A stretch of 64,000 nt of DNA, from assembly GCF_038396675.1 (NCBI RefSeq), contig NC_088921.1, positions 47,022,501 to 47,086,500 on the forward strand, written 5' to 3'. Under the pieces are notes generated by a model. That model searched no databases. It saw nothing but the letters and a program-made list of their open reading frames with translations, and had not been told where the DNA came from. This stretch comes from Hydra vulgaris (Eukaryota; Cnidaria; Hydrozoa; Anthoathecata; Hydridae). Below, one piece after another: positions 48,409 through 61,036 of this stretch. The stretch's first letter is position 1, and each line of letters begins with the position of its first letter. The position numbers and the translations under genes are program-made.

Positions 48409-49965
48409 CCTGAATCCTCTGCCATCTCTTCTGCCACCAAGAGGTCTGTATTTAAAATAAGGCAGGTCTTTACCTCCATTCTGGTCTCATATGCAGAAGG
48501 CTCTTTTTGATTTAGGCCAAGGGTGGCTTCGGGGCCAAACCAAGAAATCACTCCTAGACAAGCCTATATTAAAAAAAAAAAAAATTAAATGAGTGTTAGA
48601 AAAATTAAAATGAAAAACAAAAATTAAAACACAGTAAAAAACTTAACAAGGAGGTCTTAGTTTTCGATCTGGGTGCCAGATAGCAGTGATGACATGGATG
48701 AAGCTGGTAAATTTAATTTTTAAAATTTTTAATATGAAATAAGTTCAATAAAAATTATAAAAAATAGTGTTCATTAAGTAAAAAATTATTAAAAAAAAAA
48801 AATTTACAACATTAAGATATATCTGCCAAGTCTCTCCCTTTTGAGTCTCTTACCTCCTTTAGTGTCTCTGTAATAGAAAGTGAGAAATACCTTTTATATT
48901 GTTGCTTCAAGACAACTTGCACAGCATCAAGACAAGCAGAAGTTATTTTTTTAAGCTGGTTATCAATGAAGCTTATACAAGTGTTAGTGGTTAGCAATGG
49001 AGCATATAATAATTTTAAAATGTTAGGGGCAAGACTATTCCCAAAAAAATCTGTTCTTCTGCAAAACTGTGCAGCTGGATTAGAATTTGTAGTATTTGGA
49101 TTACAATTTGTAATTATTAGCAAAACTTTTTTCACTAACTGAATACCAGAAACATGATCAAAAGTTGCATCCTCTGCTAAAACATAAAGCTTTTCAATCC
49201 AAGGCTCAGTAAGGAGTTTTCCAAACAATGCAATCACGTACATTTCTTTTATGGCAGTTTTATTGCAAAATGCCCCTCTTAAAATTGCTTGCAAACTTAT
49301 ACATTTTACTGTTTCAACAGTGAGGAAATGTTTAAACTCACTGTAATGCTTCATAAAAATAAAACAAGTATAAAAAAGAATATGCAGCCGATTTCCACGA
49401 TATCTAGGAATATATTTTGTAGTAGATCGTTTTTATCTAAAAAATTTGCAAATTCTTTAGGATCACCTTTGATGTCTATAAACCTCATTTTGTTCATTGC
49501 TTAAACAATTTTAACCGCCATACAATCATTTCCAAATAATTAACAACTCTCACTCTCAAGAGACTGTAATGCCGAGCAACATGAAACTGAAATTGTGTCA
49601 AGAGGGTGCTAATGGCAGTTCAGCTCATTCAAATTCTTGCCCCAGGTTGCACAAACTTTGCTTATAGTAAGATGGTTGACAGCAACTCTGTCTACACTTC
49701 TTTCCTCCTTAATCTGGACCAAACTATCAATTACCCTGTTAGTTGTTAAAACAGCAGCATTATGCTTAGTTTTGAGTTGTCTTAACTTATGCTTTTCATT
49801 TAATTTCAAAGCTTTTTTTTTCAGCTTTAAAGTGATGAATCTGCTCACTGTAATTTTATTTTTTTGTGTGTGTTTTTTCAGATCTGGTATTTCTGTCCTT
49901 AAAGCTTTAATTATTTTTTCTTTTTGTTTAACATATTGTCTTAGAACACATAATTGATCTGGCAT
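48409..49965 (-). CDS. Unrecognised multi-exon gene inside the 11.2 kb element
   Basis: Three open pieces on the minus strand look like exons. The first, 49965-49609 (about 117 residues, MPDQLCVLRQYVKQKEKII...), is rich in Lys/Leu and probably coiled coil. The second, 49354-48812 (about 180 residues), contains LQAILRGAFCNKTAIKEMYVIALFGKLLTEPW, RTDFFGNSL and VLKQQYKRYF. The third, 48563-48409 (ACLGVISWFGPEATLGLNQK...EEMAEDSGM), follows an AATATAG acceptor. Exact splice sites between the pieces are not established, and intermediate exons may be missing. Codon composition and conserved-looking Trp/Phe/Gly blocks suggest real protein. I do not recognise the family. As the only unexplained gene in the element it could be its transposase or an accessory protein. 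Confidence 0.45.
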
Positions 49966-49999
49966 GTTGTTTAATTTAACTTTTAATAGTACTATCTAA

Positions 50000-51200
50000 C
50001 TTTTAATAGTACTATTCCGACGTTTTTTGTAAGAGTTAGCAAACCAAGAAGACAAGATAACCTACCTTTTAGTTTTTGTTTTATAGGTCCTAATTTCTCT
50101 CTAAATATATGTTTAGTTATGGCTCATTCGCTATAACCTGCAGATGTTGATGTTCCACTAGTTAAAGGAGATAAAATATTTATATTGGTATATGAAACAG
50201 CTGAGGAGCCTGATGATAATACAATATTAGGCAAACTTAATATATGGCTTAAAAAAGGTTTATTGCAAAATTTAAAAAAACACTTACTGTCCTCAGCCCT
50301 GTTAAAATTTCTCGCCTAATACAATGACTTATTTATGAGACTCCTAACCAGATTTTTACATGTTTCTATCTTAAAATGTTTAGTGACTTGTTGAGATGTT
50401 TTGAGAAAAGAACCACTATTTTTTGTAAATAATAATAAAATATGTCCATTTCTACAAACTGTATTACACTCTGTATTAAAGTTAATGCCTATTTGCAACA
50501 GTTCAAAATTAGCAGTTAAATACTTTTTGCATTCTCCATAAAACATAAAACATTCTCCATAAAACATAAAACATTTTTGCATTCTCCATTCTCCAAAACT
50601 TCATTTTTGGCCCCATGATAGCAGAAAAAAAAAGTTTAATTTTTATAAATAAAAAATAATATATTTAAATAATGGTAAATATAATGATATTACAATTGCT
50701 AACTACATTACAACTATTTAGTACAATTAAATAATCTATATGCGAGTGTATTGAAGCTTAAAACAGTTATGTAATTGGAGTATAATATTAAGTGCATGCT
50801 TTTTTTTCCAATGAAATTAGAGAGGTAGTAATAAAGAAGGTTATTAAGGGTGAGAGAATACATTAGAAAAATGAACCAGCAATCCTTTGATATATACTTG
50901 ATGTCTAAACAACAACAAATCTTTACCTAATTAGAGTATAGTATTAAGGTGTCTGGTATGCTTTTTTTTCAATGAAATTTGGCAGGTAGTGAGAAAAAAG
51001 GTTTTTAAAGTTGAGAGAATATGTTAGAAAAATGAACCAGCATTCCTTCGATATATACTTGATGTCCAAAAAAACAAGCAAATTTTTAACAACAATAAAT
51101 TCATAATAAATAAAATTTTCACTCAAAGAAATCCAGGCAAAATTAAAGTTCCATAATTCTAGTATTCAAAAAATATCTATGTTGATACATATTTCTAAAA
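50000..51200. other. AT-rich interior with one short plus-strand frame
   Basis: A plus-strand open stretch (about 50140-50318) reads ADVDVPLVKGDKIFILVYETAEEPDD... and may be a decayed exon. I do not recognise it. A ~130-base direct repeat (TGCTTTTTTTTCAATGAAATT.G.GAGGTAGT...) occurs at about 50797-50930 and 50957-51090. Confidence 0.4.
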
Positions 51201-51209
51201 AATAACAGT

Positions 51210-51560
<351 letters not shown>

Positions 51561-51965
51561 TAGTTAAAATAGAACTACATAATAAAATCATCAAAAATTA
51601 AAAACTCTAACAAATGTCAAAATTTATGTCTGAATGTGTAACTAATGAATAAAAGTAAAATATTTGGACTTATCAGCAAAACGGTTATATTAAAAGGTGA
51701 AGGAAAGTTTGAGTTTAAAAGTTTAATTTAAAGGTAAAAAAGCGTTTGAAAGAAAAAAATTTATAAATTGCTTCATATTATACTAACGCGACTAAACATT
51801 TACATAAAAAATAATTAAATACTTTGATAAAACTTCCGGGAAACTTTTACGATTCAAAAACACGCGGTATACAGTCGGTTAATGGTTGGCACGGAATACC
51901 AAGAGTTAGCCAACTATAGCCAATACTGACCCGTCTATTGGACCAACTAAAGCGTGTTTACTGGG

Positions 51966-54096
51966 TGAACATTAACATTCGTGAAAATTCACTTATTTTT
52001 CAGAAAACTAGGTTTCAATCCACAAACTATTCTTATATGTGCTTTCGTTTCTCTTTGTTTTATATTGCTCTCCTTCATCTAAAGGCTGCACTATTTTCAA
52101 TGTTTTTTTTGATCAAATTAACCACAACCTTTTTCTTTATCCTTCAGACATTATTATTGTTGTTAGTAACTTTAATGCTTATCACACTGAATGGCTTGGC
52201 TCTAGTGTCAGTAACTATGCAGGTGTTAAGGCCAAAAATTTTTACCTTTCACTAAATCTCTAACACAAATAGTCAACATTCTATTTAGCTTTCAAAAAAC
52301 TCCAAACCATTTACCTTCTCTACTCGGTTTATGTCTTGTTTCTGATCCTAGTCAGAGCTCAGTTTCTCCACATTTACCCTTAGCTGCTTCTGATAACGGT
52401 TTGATCTCTCTAAAACTATTATTTCATCCTTCTTCATCATCTGCATCCTGCTATTGTCGTATATATTACTACTACCTTAAAGCTGACTGGAACTCTTTCA
52501 GTAATTTTTTTTGTGATGGCCCTTGGGTTGAAATTTTTCTTCTTTCTGCTGACAAATGCGCGTCTTATATAACTACTTGGATTCAGGCTGACTTGGAATC
52601 TATTATTCCTTCTCAACAATTCTCAGTCAAGCGTCACTCTTATCAATAATTTTCCTCACATTGTACTGCTGCAATTTCCAATCGTAATCATTGCTTTCAC
52701 ATCTATTGCTAAAACAATTCTTTAGAAAACAAACGTCTTTTAAATATGTCTAATGTCAAAACCCTCTATTCTTAGGTCACAAGATTTTTGTATTTCATTT
52801 AAAAAATTTGGCTTCAACGACTTCTGGGAAATCTTTAACAATGTTTATAATAAAAGCAAATCTGTTAATTCTCATATCTTGCAAAGTTCAAATTATGTTA
52901 TTTTACATAAAGACAAAACTGAATCGTTTGTTAAGAACTTTTCATCAATCTCGTCCCTTGATTCCACTAATCACGTCCTACCTGATAAAGCAGACAAACA
53001 GCTTGATCCATTGTTTGACATTCGTATTGCTCCAGCTTTTGTATCTAAAGTAGTTTCCTGCTTACACTCTTCTATAGCTATTGGTTCTGATAACATCCTG
53101 TTGCAGAAGTGTTCTCTGGAACTGTCGTCTATACTTTCAAAACTATTTAACAAGTGCTTATCAAAGTCTTAATTACCAGCCTGCTGAAAAGCGGCATTTG
53201 CTATCCCTATTTTCAAAAACTCTGAAGAGCAATCTAAGCAAGATTTTTGATTCTTTAATAAACACTTAATCTCTTCTCTTGAATCTCACTTTTTGATTAC
53301 CAAAATGGATTTCGATTTTCTCGTTCTACTGCTGACTTACTAACGGTAATAATCGATAGGTTTTATCTTGCATTAGATAGATATGGAGAAATTAGGGTTA
53401 TCGCTTTCGAAATTTCTAAAAACTTTCATAAACTTTGAAATGCTGATCTTTTTCATAAGCTCTCTTTTTATGGTTAATCAGGTAACATCTTTAAAATTAT
53501 TTAATTCTTACTAATCGTAGTATAAAAGTTTTCCTTTTTTTCTTCATTTCCTGTAACTTCAGTAATTTTTTTCAGTTTATTGTTATCGCAATAACCTAGA
53601 TCTTCCTATATTTATAAACGGTAATTTACTCAATTAGTCATCTATCTGTTGTCTTTGCGGATTAAACCTTACTTCCGATCTTTCTTGGAAACCATACGAA
53701 GACTCCACCGGAAGAAACGGCAGGTCACATTTTGAAAATTTTGACTTTTTACACTTTCTAGCTTTGTTAACCACAATAGTTATATAGTTAATAGTTAACA
53801 GTATATTGCAATAATTGCAATGTACTTTAAAAATGCACACATTTTTCCTAAAAATTCAAAACTTATATAGGTTTAAAAGTTTAATAACGAATTATGTCAA
53901 AACGAAAAAATGTGACCCTGCCGTTTCTACCCGTGGAGTCTTCATATATTTAATCCATTGCAAAACTAGCACATGCTAAAATTGCATCTCTTTATTGTAC
54001 TCTACACTTTCTTACTCTGAATTCTGTACTTTACCTTCATAAATTTTTAATCCGTCCTTGTATGGAATACTGTTGCCATTTCTAGAGCGGATATGT
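51966..54096 (+). pseudogene. Second Jockey/I-like LINE copy, 3' part
   Basis: Resumes the endonuclease exactly where 40749 left off (TGAACATTAACATTCG against TGGGCATTTACATTCG in the first copy). It continues through the RT region with many frameshifts and deletions (KADWNSF, DGPWVEIFLLSADKCASYITTWIQAD, LSSILSKLFNKCLS). A MITE interrupts it at 53698-53943. It ends abruptly near CATTTCTAGAGCGGATATG (about 54096), so the 3' end is missing. It is far more decayed than the first copy. Confidence 0.82.
53698..53943. mobile_element. MITE with GAAGACTCCAC ends, 246 bp
   Basis: GAAGACTCCACCGGAAGAAA at the left is matched inverted by TTTCTACCCGTGGAGTCTTC at the right, the match extending about 45 bases inward. 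The LINE reads across it. The flanks share ATA (left CCATAC, right ATATAT), so the duplication is short and its length is uncertain. Confidence 0.82.
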
Positions 54097-54184
54097 GTAT
54101 GTCATTTTATTACCGGTGTAATGCAAAAAAAATCTACCATAAATCGCAATCCGGGGAAGGACCGGCAAAGTCGACTTTTCAAGG

Positions 54185-54370
54185 TTCGAATTTAAATGAA
54201 AGACGAATTAAGATTTTATACATACACCAAATTTAACTGAAAGACGAATTTAGGCCGTATATTTAGCCCGAATTTGACTGAAAGACGAATTTGGACTTCT
54301 AAACCGAATTTAACTGAAAGCCGAATTCGGATTTTTAAAGCACATTTAATTAAAAGAGAAATTTTTTAAG
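54185..54370. repeat. Five degenerate repeats of GAATTTAACTGAAAGACGAATT
   Basis: CGAATTTAACTGAAAGACGA-type units occur at about 54189, 54226, 54271, 54305 and 54341, that is every 34-45 bases, decaying to the right. They lie between the truncated LINE and the Transib element. Confidence 0.75.
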
Positions 54371-54458
54371 AGCTTTTATAAGTTTTATAAAATATTTTTT
54401 ATTAAAAACTAATTTAATAAAAAAAACCAAAAAAGTAGTTTGATACTTTTTTCCAGTG

Positions 54459-57400
54459 AACAGTGGGTCAGAAGACGGCAAAACCATACAAAAAAGTTTT
54501 TAAATTTTGAAATTTTGAAAAAGGCAAATTTTGCTCAATATATTAATAAGCCAGAAATTATATTTTATTAAAAAATAATTTTTCAATAAAATGCCATATT
54601 TGTTGTTTAAATATTTCCTTAAATACTTTTTATCAATAACAACAAAAAAGTGTGAAAATTTTATTTTTTTACATCTTTTGAAAATTTTGATTTCTTATTT
54701 TAAAGAAGTTTATTTTTTAACTTATAAATGACTTATATAGTATTATGTTAATATTTAAATCACTCATAAAAAAAATATTTTTTGCATTTTATATAAATAT
54801 TTTCAACAATGCAAACATCAATAATTTTGACTTATAAGTTTTTATTTTTTTCAAAAATATCATTTAAAACCATCGGATCAACCTGTATCAACCGCTTAAA
54901 ATGATATATAATTGAATACCAATATGACATTGATCTTGTGGTATAAAAATTGGCTGCCTATAGCTGCCTAAACGAATACACTTTTAAATTCAATTAACTA
55001 GGTCCACGTTTCTTGTTAATGCGTTTTTGATCGATAACAAAAAATTTAAGATTTGAAACTTAAAAACTGCAGTTTGACTTTATAATAATTTTTATTAAAG
55101 ACATAAGTTTAAAATTAAATATTTTTGTATTTTTTAATTGCTTTCCAGTAACTTCCTCGTATTTGCTCAATGAACATTTAGATCGCATTGAAACCATTAT
55201 TCCTAATTTTTTATGCTACCGTTTTAAAGTAATAAAAACTCCGAGACTGTGATGAAATATGAATTATATACTTCTACGTAGTACAAGTTTGGGACGTAAT
55301 ATTTATTATTTATTTTATAATTTCCGAAAACAATAAAATTATATGTAATCGATAAAAAACACGATAACAACCAATGAGAAATAAAGGAAAGGAACTGAGT
55401 TTCATAGTTACTGCTCGTAAAAAAATTACTTTATTAAAAACATTTTAAATTACTTTCTTTCAAATTAAAAGTATTTTATTGAACAGACAATCTCTTAAAA
55501 ATGGATAGGAGATGTCTTATGAATTATATTATGGAAAATAATTTACTACAAAATGATGATTTACATGCAAAGATTTTGAGTTTTGTTTCCCAAAGCAATT
55601 TTGAAGAATCTAATGATAACTTGTCAATTATTTCGAAATTCATTTACCAAGCTAAAAAAAAGTGGAAAAAATCGAATAGAACAAATGCAGTATTTGAAAA
55701 AAGATATAAAGTTTGGTTAAACCAAACTATATTTGACTGTAAAAAAAAAAAATCGAAACAAAAACCTGTGGTATGTTTACTTTAACTATGTGTAAATTTA
55801 TTATAATGTGTATAATTTATTTGTATAATTATTTCGACGATTTAATAATTGATAAAATAATATTATACTTTAAGGTGGACGCCCTTCGATTTTGTTTGAA
55901 GATGCGTCTGTGAGAACTAAAGATCGCATAATTAAAGAGCTTTTAAGTAAATATAATTTAAACGAACTTTTATATGCAGCAAGTAAAAGTTTGAAAAGGG
56001 ATAAAACGTTTATAGAAGCAAAAATGGTTAAAAAAATATACAACAAAGAATTATCGACAGAATCACTTACTTCAGAACAATCATTAGCGCTAGTCTTAGA
56101 TGCTAATTTATCCAAAGAAACTTATCAGCATTTAAGAAACAATGCTCTTCCATTCAGCTCTCTATACCCATCCTATCATATTGTAAAAGAGGCTGAAAAT
56201 AAATGTTACCCTGAAAACATTCAGGTCAGTGACTACTCTGCAGAGGTTCCATTACAAGCTCTTCTTTTTCATACTGCATCAAGAATATGTTCAGCTTATA
56301 GTGTTGTGTTAAATTCACCTGTGCTTAAAGATTGTACTAAACTATTTATAATATACAAAGCTGGTTTTGATGGTGCAACAGGACAATCTGTTTATAAACA
56401 ACTGTCAAATGTTTCTAGTGAACTTCATACAGATGAATCACTTTTCATAACTTGCTTGGTTTCTCTAGAACTATATTGTTTTAAAGATGACAAAAAACAG
56501 GTTGTTTGGAGAAATCCGAAACTATCGTCAACTAATTACTGCAGACCTCTAAGATTTAAATATAGAAAAGAATCAAATGAAGTAATTCTTGCAGAATATG
56601 AGTCAATTATGGCTTCTATTAAAGAGATAACATTAACTGTTGTTCCTGTTTTATTAGAGGACGGTACAACAAAGGAAGTTGAAATACAACATATTGTAAA
56701 TTTAACAATGATATATGGAAAAATTCAAACTATTATTTCCACAGCAACCAACTCATATCAATGCTGTTCAGTGTTTGGTGCATCTCCAATCGAAATGAAC
56801 AATTTATCTTTAGTTGTTCAAAAAAAAACTTTAGAAGGCAATATAAAACATGGCGTTTCAACTTTGCATGCTTGGATAAGGTTTTTAGAATGTATGCTCC
56901 ATATCTCTTATAAGATGCCGATTATGAAGTGGCAGGCTAGAAATCAAGACGAAAAAAATATTGTTAAACTGAGAAAGCTTGAAGTCTGTGCTGAATTTTG
57001 AACAAGGATAGGTCTTGTCATAGACTCACCGAGAATAGGTGGAGCAGGTACATCAAACGATGGCAACACAGCTAGACGATTTTTTCAGCAATACGATGTC
57101 TCAGCTAGTATAATGAACATCGATGTAGATCTTATGAAAAGGCTTCATATTATTCTGGCCACAATATCAAGTGGTTATGAAATTAACTCATCCAAATTTA
57201 AAATATTCTGTTGGGAAACTGCTTCGCTCTATGTATTCCTGTACCCTTGGTGTCCTATGACCCAAACACTTCATAAGATTTTGATTCATGGCTATGAAGT
57301 CATTAAACTGTTTACTCTTCCATTAGGTATGTTTTCTGAAGAGGCTCAAGAGGCTACCAATAAGGTTTTTATGATTTTTCGTGAAAATTTTACAAGAAAA

Positions 57401-57812
57401 TGCGATCGGAAAAAAAACAATATAGACCTTTTTCACCGCCTTTTATGTGCATCTGATCCTTTAATTTGCACATTAAGAAAGAAGATAAATAACAAAAAAA
57501 AAAGTCTACCATCTAGTGTACTTGAGCTATTGCAAGAGCCAACGATAGAATACTCTGCGTAAAACATAAATTTAAATAATATCCTTGTTGTTAATTTTGT
57601 TGGGTAAAAACGGAATTTTTTATAAATGGAAAATAAATGAGTTTTTTAATAATTTGCGTAATTATGTAATAAAATTTGAAGTTTTTAAAAAACAAATGTT
57701 ATTTTTTCGACAAATTATGTTTTTCAATATAATAAACTGTTTCTAATTAAAAAAATAAAAAAATTTTGGTTTTAGAGGTTTTGGCTAGAAAATGTCACTT
57801 TTGACCACTGTG
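54459..57812 (+). mobile_element. Transib DNA transposon
   Basis: The right end is CACTGTG (57806-57812), the complement of the RSS-like heptamer CACAGTG. The left end is AACAGTG (54459), with only the first base changed. An exact 5-bp duplication CAGTG flanks it (54454-54458, 57813-57817). A 5-bp duplication, the CACAGTG terminus and the transposase inside together identify Transib, the superfamily from which the RAG1 core derives. The sequence between 54470 and 55490 and right of the gene is AT-rich with no other gene. Confidence 0.93.
55501..57562 (+). pseudogene. Transib transposase (RAG1-core-like), one internal stop
   Basis: The N-terminal exon 55501-55770 (MDRRCLMNYIMENN...) is followed by a ~104-bp GT-AG intron and the main exon from about 55875 (GRPSILFEDASVRTKDRIIKELL). 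The core has KAGFDGATGQSVYKQ (first catalytic Asp), SSTNYCRPLRFKY, CCSVFGASPIEMN (zinc-binding CxxC degraded to CC) and HAWIRFLECMLHISYKMPIMKW. After the break it continues SPRIGGAGTSNDGNTARRF and ILATISSGYEIN. The break is an in-frame TGA at 56999-57001, both sides staying in one frame. The exon-intron phases differ by one base, so either the A12 run at 55741-55752 has slipped or my splice site is off. Otherwise the family is full length (about 650 residues). Confidence 0.9.
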
Positions 57813-58066
57813 CAGTGAGCAAATCCAGGTTTTGCGTTTTTTATAAAACCAAGACCTAAATTGTTTAAATTTATTTAAACCATTTATACTCTTTTTTTTT
57901 AACAATTTGCAATAGATTAGGTTTATTATTTTAAATAATTCTTTTTAATATACTTTTGCAAAATTTGTCATAACTTATTCACCAAAAAAATGAATTCGAT
58001 ATTCAAGCATTTATTATACTCGGGTCAGGATTTTATAAAAAACACGAAACCTGGATTTGCTCACTG
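57813..58066. mobile_element. MITE with CAGTGAGCAAATCCAGG ends
   Basis: CAGTGAGCAAATCCAGGTTT at 57813 is matched inverted by AAACCTGGATTTGCTCACTG ending at 58066, with further pairing through TTTTTTATAAAA. The first five bases are also the Transib target duplication, so Transib landed in this MITE's terminus. No clear duplication flanks the MITE itself. Confidence 0.85.
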
Positions 58067-58147
58067 TAAAAAAGTTTCAATCTTCCATAGAATTACATCA
58101 CGTCTGAGGATTGGTTAAAACAACAATGTAGCTTTAAAAAGAAAATA

Positions 58148-58151
<4 letters not shown>

Positions 58152-58183
<32 letters not shown>

Positions 58184-58193
58184 CGTGTGTGTT
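58152..58193. repeat. (GT)n microsatellite
   Basis: TG repeats with two GC interruptions, followed by a direct repeat of GTGTGTTTATACAGTTATTTT. Confidence 0.95.
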
Positions 58194-58959
58194 TATACAG
58201 TTATTTTCGTGTGTGTTTATACAGTTATTTTATATTTAGTTACATTGTTGTTGTATCCAGTTTCCAGGCGTAATGTATTTTTCTGGAAATGACATACTTC
58301 CCCAATTGAATATCTAATAGACGGGTTGGAATTGTTTTGAGTTTGTCCGTTGATGTACGCATGCGCAAATTCTTGGCAGTCAAAACAAATCGTTGTTGGT
58401 TAATTTTTTGCTGGACTTCGTATGAAACTTCAGAAGATGTGGTCAAAATCTTTGTATTTTACCATGTCAAACGGTAGTGATCAATTAGATTACAAGAAGA
58501 AATTAACATTAGCAAACAAGGAAACGTTACCGGACCAGTATTTAATCGATAAACGTTCGAACTGAAGTCAATAAGACTGCTGTTACTAGTATACTGTCAA
58601 TATCAAATCAAAATCAAATCAAATCAATATATTTTCACTTAAATAATAACTGTATATATACAATCGTGCGGGACATTTACAAACAGTTATAAACTGATGA
58701 CGCGTAAAGACCTATGATGGTATAAATATAGCATAATAATAATGATAATAATAATAAGTAATAAAAAATAAATAAAAATAAATAGTAATAATAATAGTAA
58801 TAAATAGTAATAATAATATTAAATACAGTAATATAATAAGTACTATCTATATATTTTACTATATATAGGTATATATTTTACTATATATTTATCTATATAT
58901 ATTATAGTGATTATCATAAGGATAATGCAAAAAAAAAATATATATATATGATCAATAGA

Positions 58960-60180
58960 ACCAAGTAAAGAGAAGGGCTGAAGCATTATCATTGCAAAAT
59001 ATATCCTTTAATAGACCAAAATGTAATGATTTACCATGTGAAATAAGATCAGCTAAAAGTACTGTAAAAAATTATTCCATCAATGCAGAAGAATCCATAA
59101 AAAATTTGGGTCTAGATAAAGTTCAAGAACTACCAAAGGTTATGCCTAAAGCAGCGTATTTTAATTACGTAAATGTCTTAGAAAAATACTGACGGTATAT
59201 TGACATCTGATTAAACAGAAGAAAATCCAAGTATATTGACATCTGATGAGACCTTTAGCAAGTCTGTTTGATTGATTGAAGCAATTAATTTAGATGATTC
59301 TGTTTTAATAGAGAGATGTTTTTTAAAATACAAAAAATAAAAATTAACTTACACCTCAATTTCATTTGTTTTTTTTAACTGAAATTACTAAACTGCAGAG
59401 TTTATCCAGTACATTGAAAATTCACAGAGTAGGGAGAATTACAGCCTCTAATTTTTATGAAGTTACGCATTTCAAATATAACAACTCAAGTAAGTCATTG
59501 CTTAATAAGCTAATGTGTTATACAAAAGCACATAACACATCTTCCATAACTTATGGCAAAGAAATTGAATGTAACACTATGAAACCATTATGAAAGAAAA
59601 ACACAAAAACTTCCAATTGACAACTTCAGACCTTCACATTTTATACAATAAACCATACTTAGGAGCTTCACCTGACTCTATAGTAAGCTGTTCTTGCCAT
59701 ACTGTCAGTTTTCTAGAAATAAAATGTCCATTCAATTATCGAAATGATTTAGTGAATTGGGAAACAGATAAAAATTTCCCTATTGATTCATTTGAAAACA
59801 TGAAGAAAAATCATAAATATTATGCACAAGTGCAGGGTTAACTATATGTTCTAAATAAAGAATATTGTGATTTTTTTGTTTGGGCTTCAAATCATTATTT
59901 ATTAGTTCGAGTTACAAGTGACCTAAAGTTTATTGATGAAGTGACGCCTTTGCTCTGGAAATTATTCATTGAGTGTTTACCTCCTGAAGTTGTTACATAC
60001 AAAAATGATGTATGCTTAGACAATAAGCAAAAGTATTACTGTATTTATAAAAGATTCTGTTTTAAACCAATGATAGCATGTGATAAACTAGGTTGTAAAG
60101 TTGAGTGGTTTCATTATCCTTGTCTGAAAATTACACAAGCTCCAGTTGGTTCCTGGATATGCAACAGTCGCTTGAAATAA
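58960..60180 (+). pseudogene. YqaJ-like exonuclease with C-terminal PHD finger, broken
   Basis: The N-terminal part (58992-59192) reads FNRPKCNDLPCEIRSAKSTV... The nuclease part (59366-59900) has VGRITASNFYEV, ITYGKEIE, YLGASPDSIVSC (active-site Asp), FLEIKCPFNYR (Glu-x-Lys) and YYAQVQG, then YCDFFVWASNHY. Together these are the PD-(D/E)xK motif set of YqaJ/lambda-exonuclease-like enzymes. The C-terminus (60040-60180) is PHD-like: CFKPMIACDKLGCKVEWFHYPCLKI, WICNSRLK. Lesions are decayed sequence at 59193-59365, a frameshift near 59580, a TAA at 59839-59841, and a Ser in place of the last Cys. The role in the element is unknown; DNA end processing is a guess from the fold. Confidence 0.8.
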
Positions 60181-61036
60181 AATTATGTTTAATAGGGTTC
60201 CTCTGTCTACACGATTATTTTGCAATTTATTTTGGCTTATAAAAAACGTTTATTTTCATAGCCATATATTGTTAAAAACATGATTTGGTATTTAATTTTG
60301 CCTTTGAAATGATTTTTTTAAAGATTTAGACATTCATTTATCAATTCTTTTATAAAGCTTCAAATATTTTCCTTTTTTTCCATTAAACTTTGTTTTTTAT
60401 TTTAAAACTTTTTTTTTAAAAGACCTTAAATTCTTGGTTTAAGAATATTTTGGTATATGAGTTAAAGTTACTTATGGTATTTTATGCTAGTTCTCATAAA
60501 AAAGTTTTGTAAAATATTTCCTTGTCGAAATAATGTTAACAAAATTTAAGTAATTTTTTTTATATTGATTGTGTCTACAATTAGAGATAATGTTTTTTTT
60601 TTGTGCTAATCTTGTTATTTTTAAAAATATTTTTGAAGATTTCTTTTTTTGTGTGTGTGGCTAAATGTCAGATTTTGTGTAGTTGCAATTCTTTATTTGA
60701 CCAGTAAAAGTGTACTAAAGATAGCAAAATACACAAAGCTCTGTTGTTAATAAATATTTATTGACTTTGTTTTATCAAAATCTTACTTAATTGCCTTTAT
60801 TTATTTTTTATTTTAAGTTGCTCGGACTAAAATACAATTTATCTTTATGCGGCAATAACATTAATTTCTGCAAGCTCTGATATACTCTTGTCTTATAATA
60901 AGATGTTATAATTATATAACAAGGTTTGAAAACTACCCTTTTATTCCTGATAGATTTGCGCTTACACCAAATACATTCAATAGCCTTCCATAAATTTGCT
61001 TAATTTGTTATTGATTATGTTTTGCTAGGAAAAAAA
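60181..61036. other. AT-rich 3' part of the YqaJ element
   Basis: T-rich, with several AATAAA-like signals (for example near 60749). No frame or repeat was recognised before the right inverted repeat. Confidence 0.5.

Noticed and set aside
49637-49957. 106-codon plus-strand frame at 49.6-50.0 kb
   Set aside because: Antisense to the lysine-rich minus-strand exon; hydrophobic runs are the complement of Lys codons.
58240-58446. 68-codon minus-strand frame
   Set aside because: Lies within the left inverted repeat of the YqaJ element and partly repeats at its other end; no independent support.
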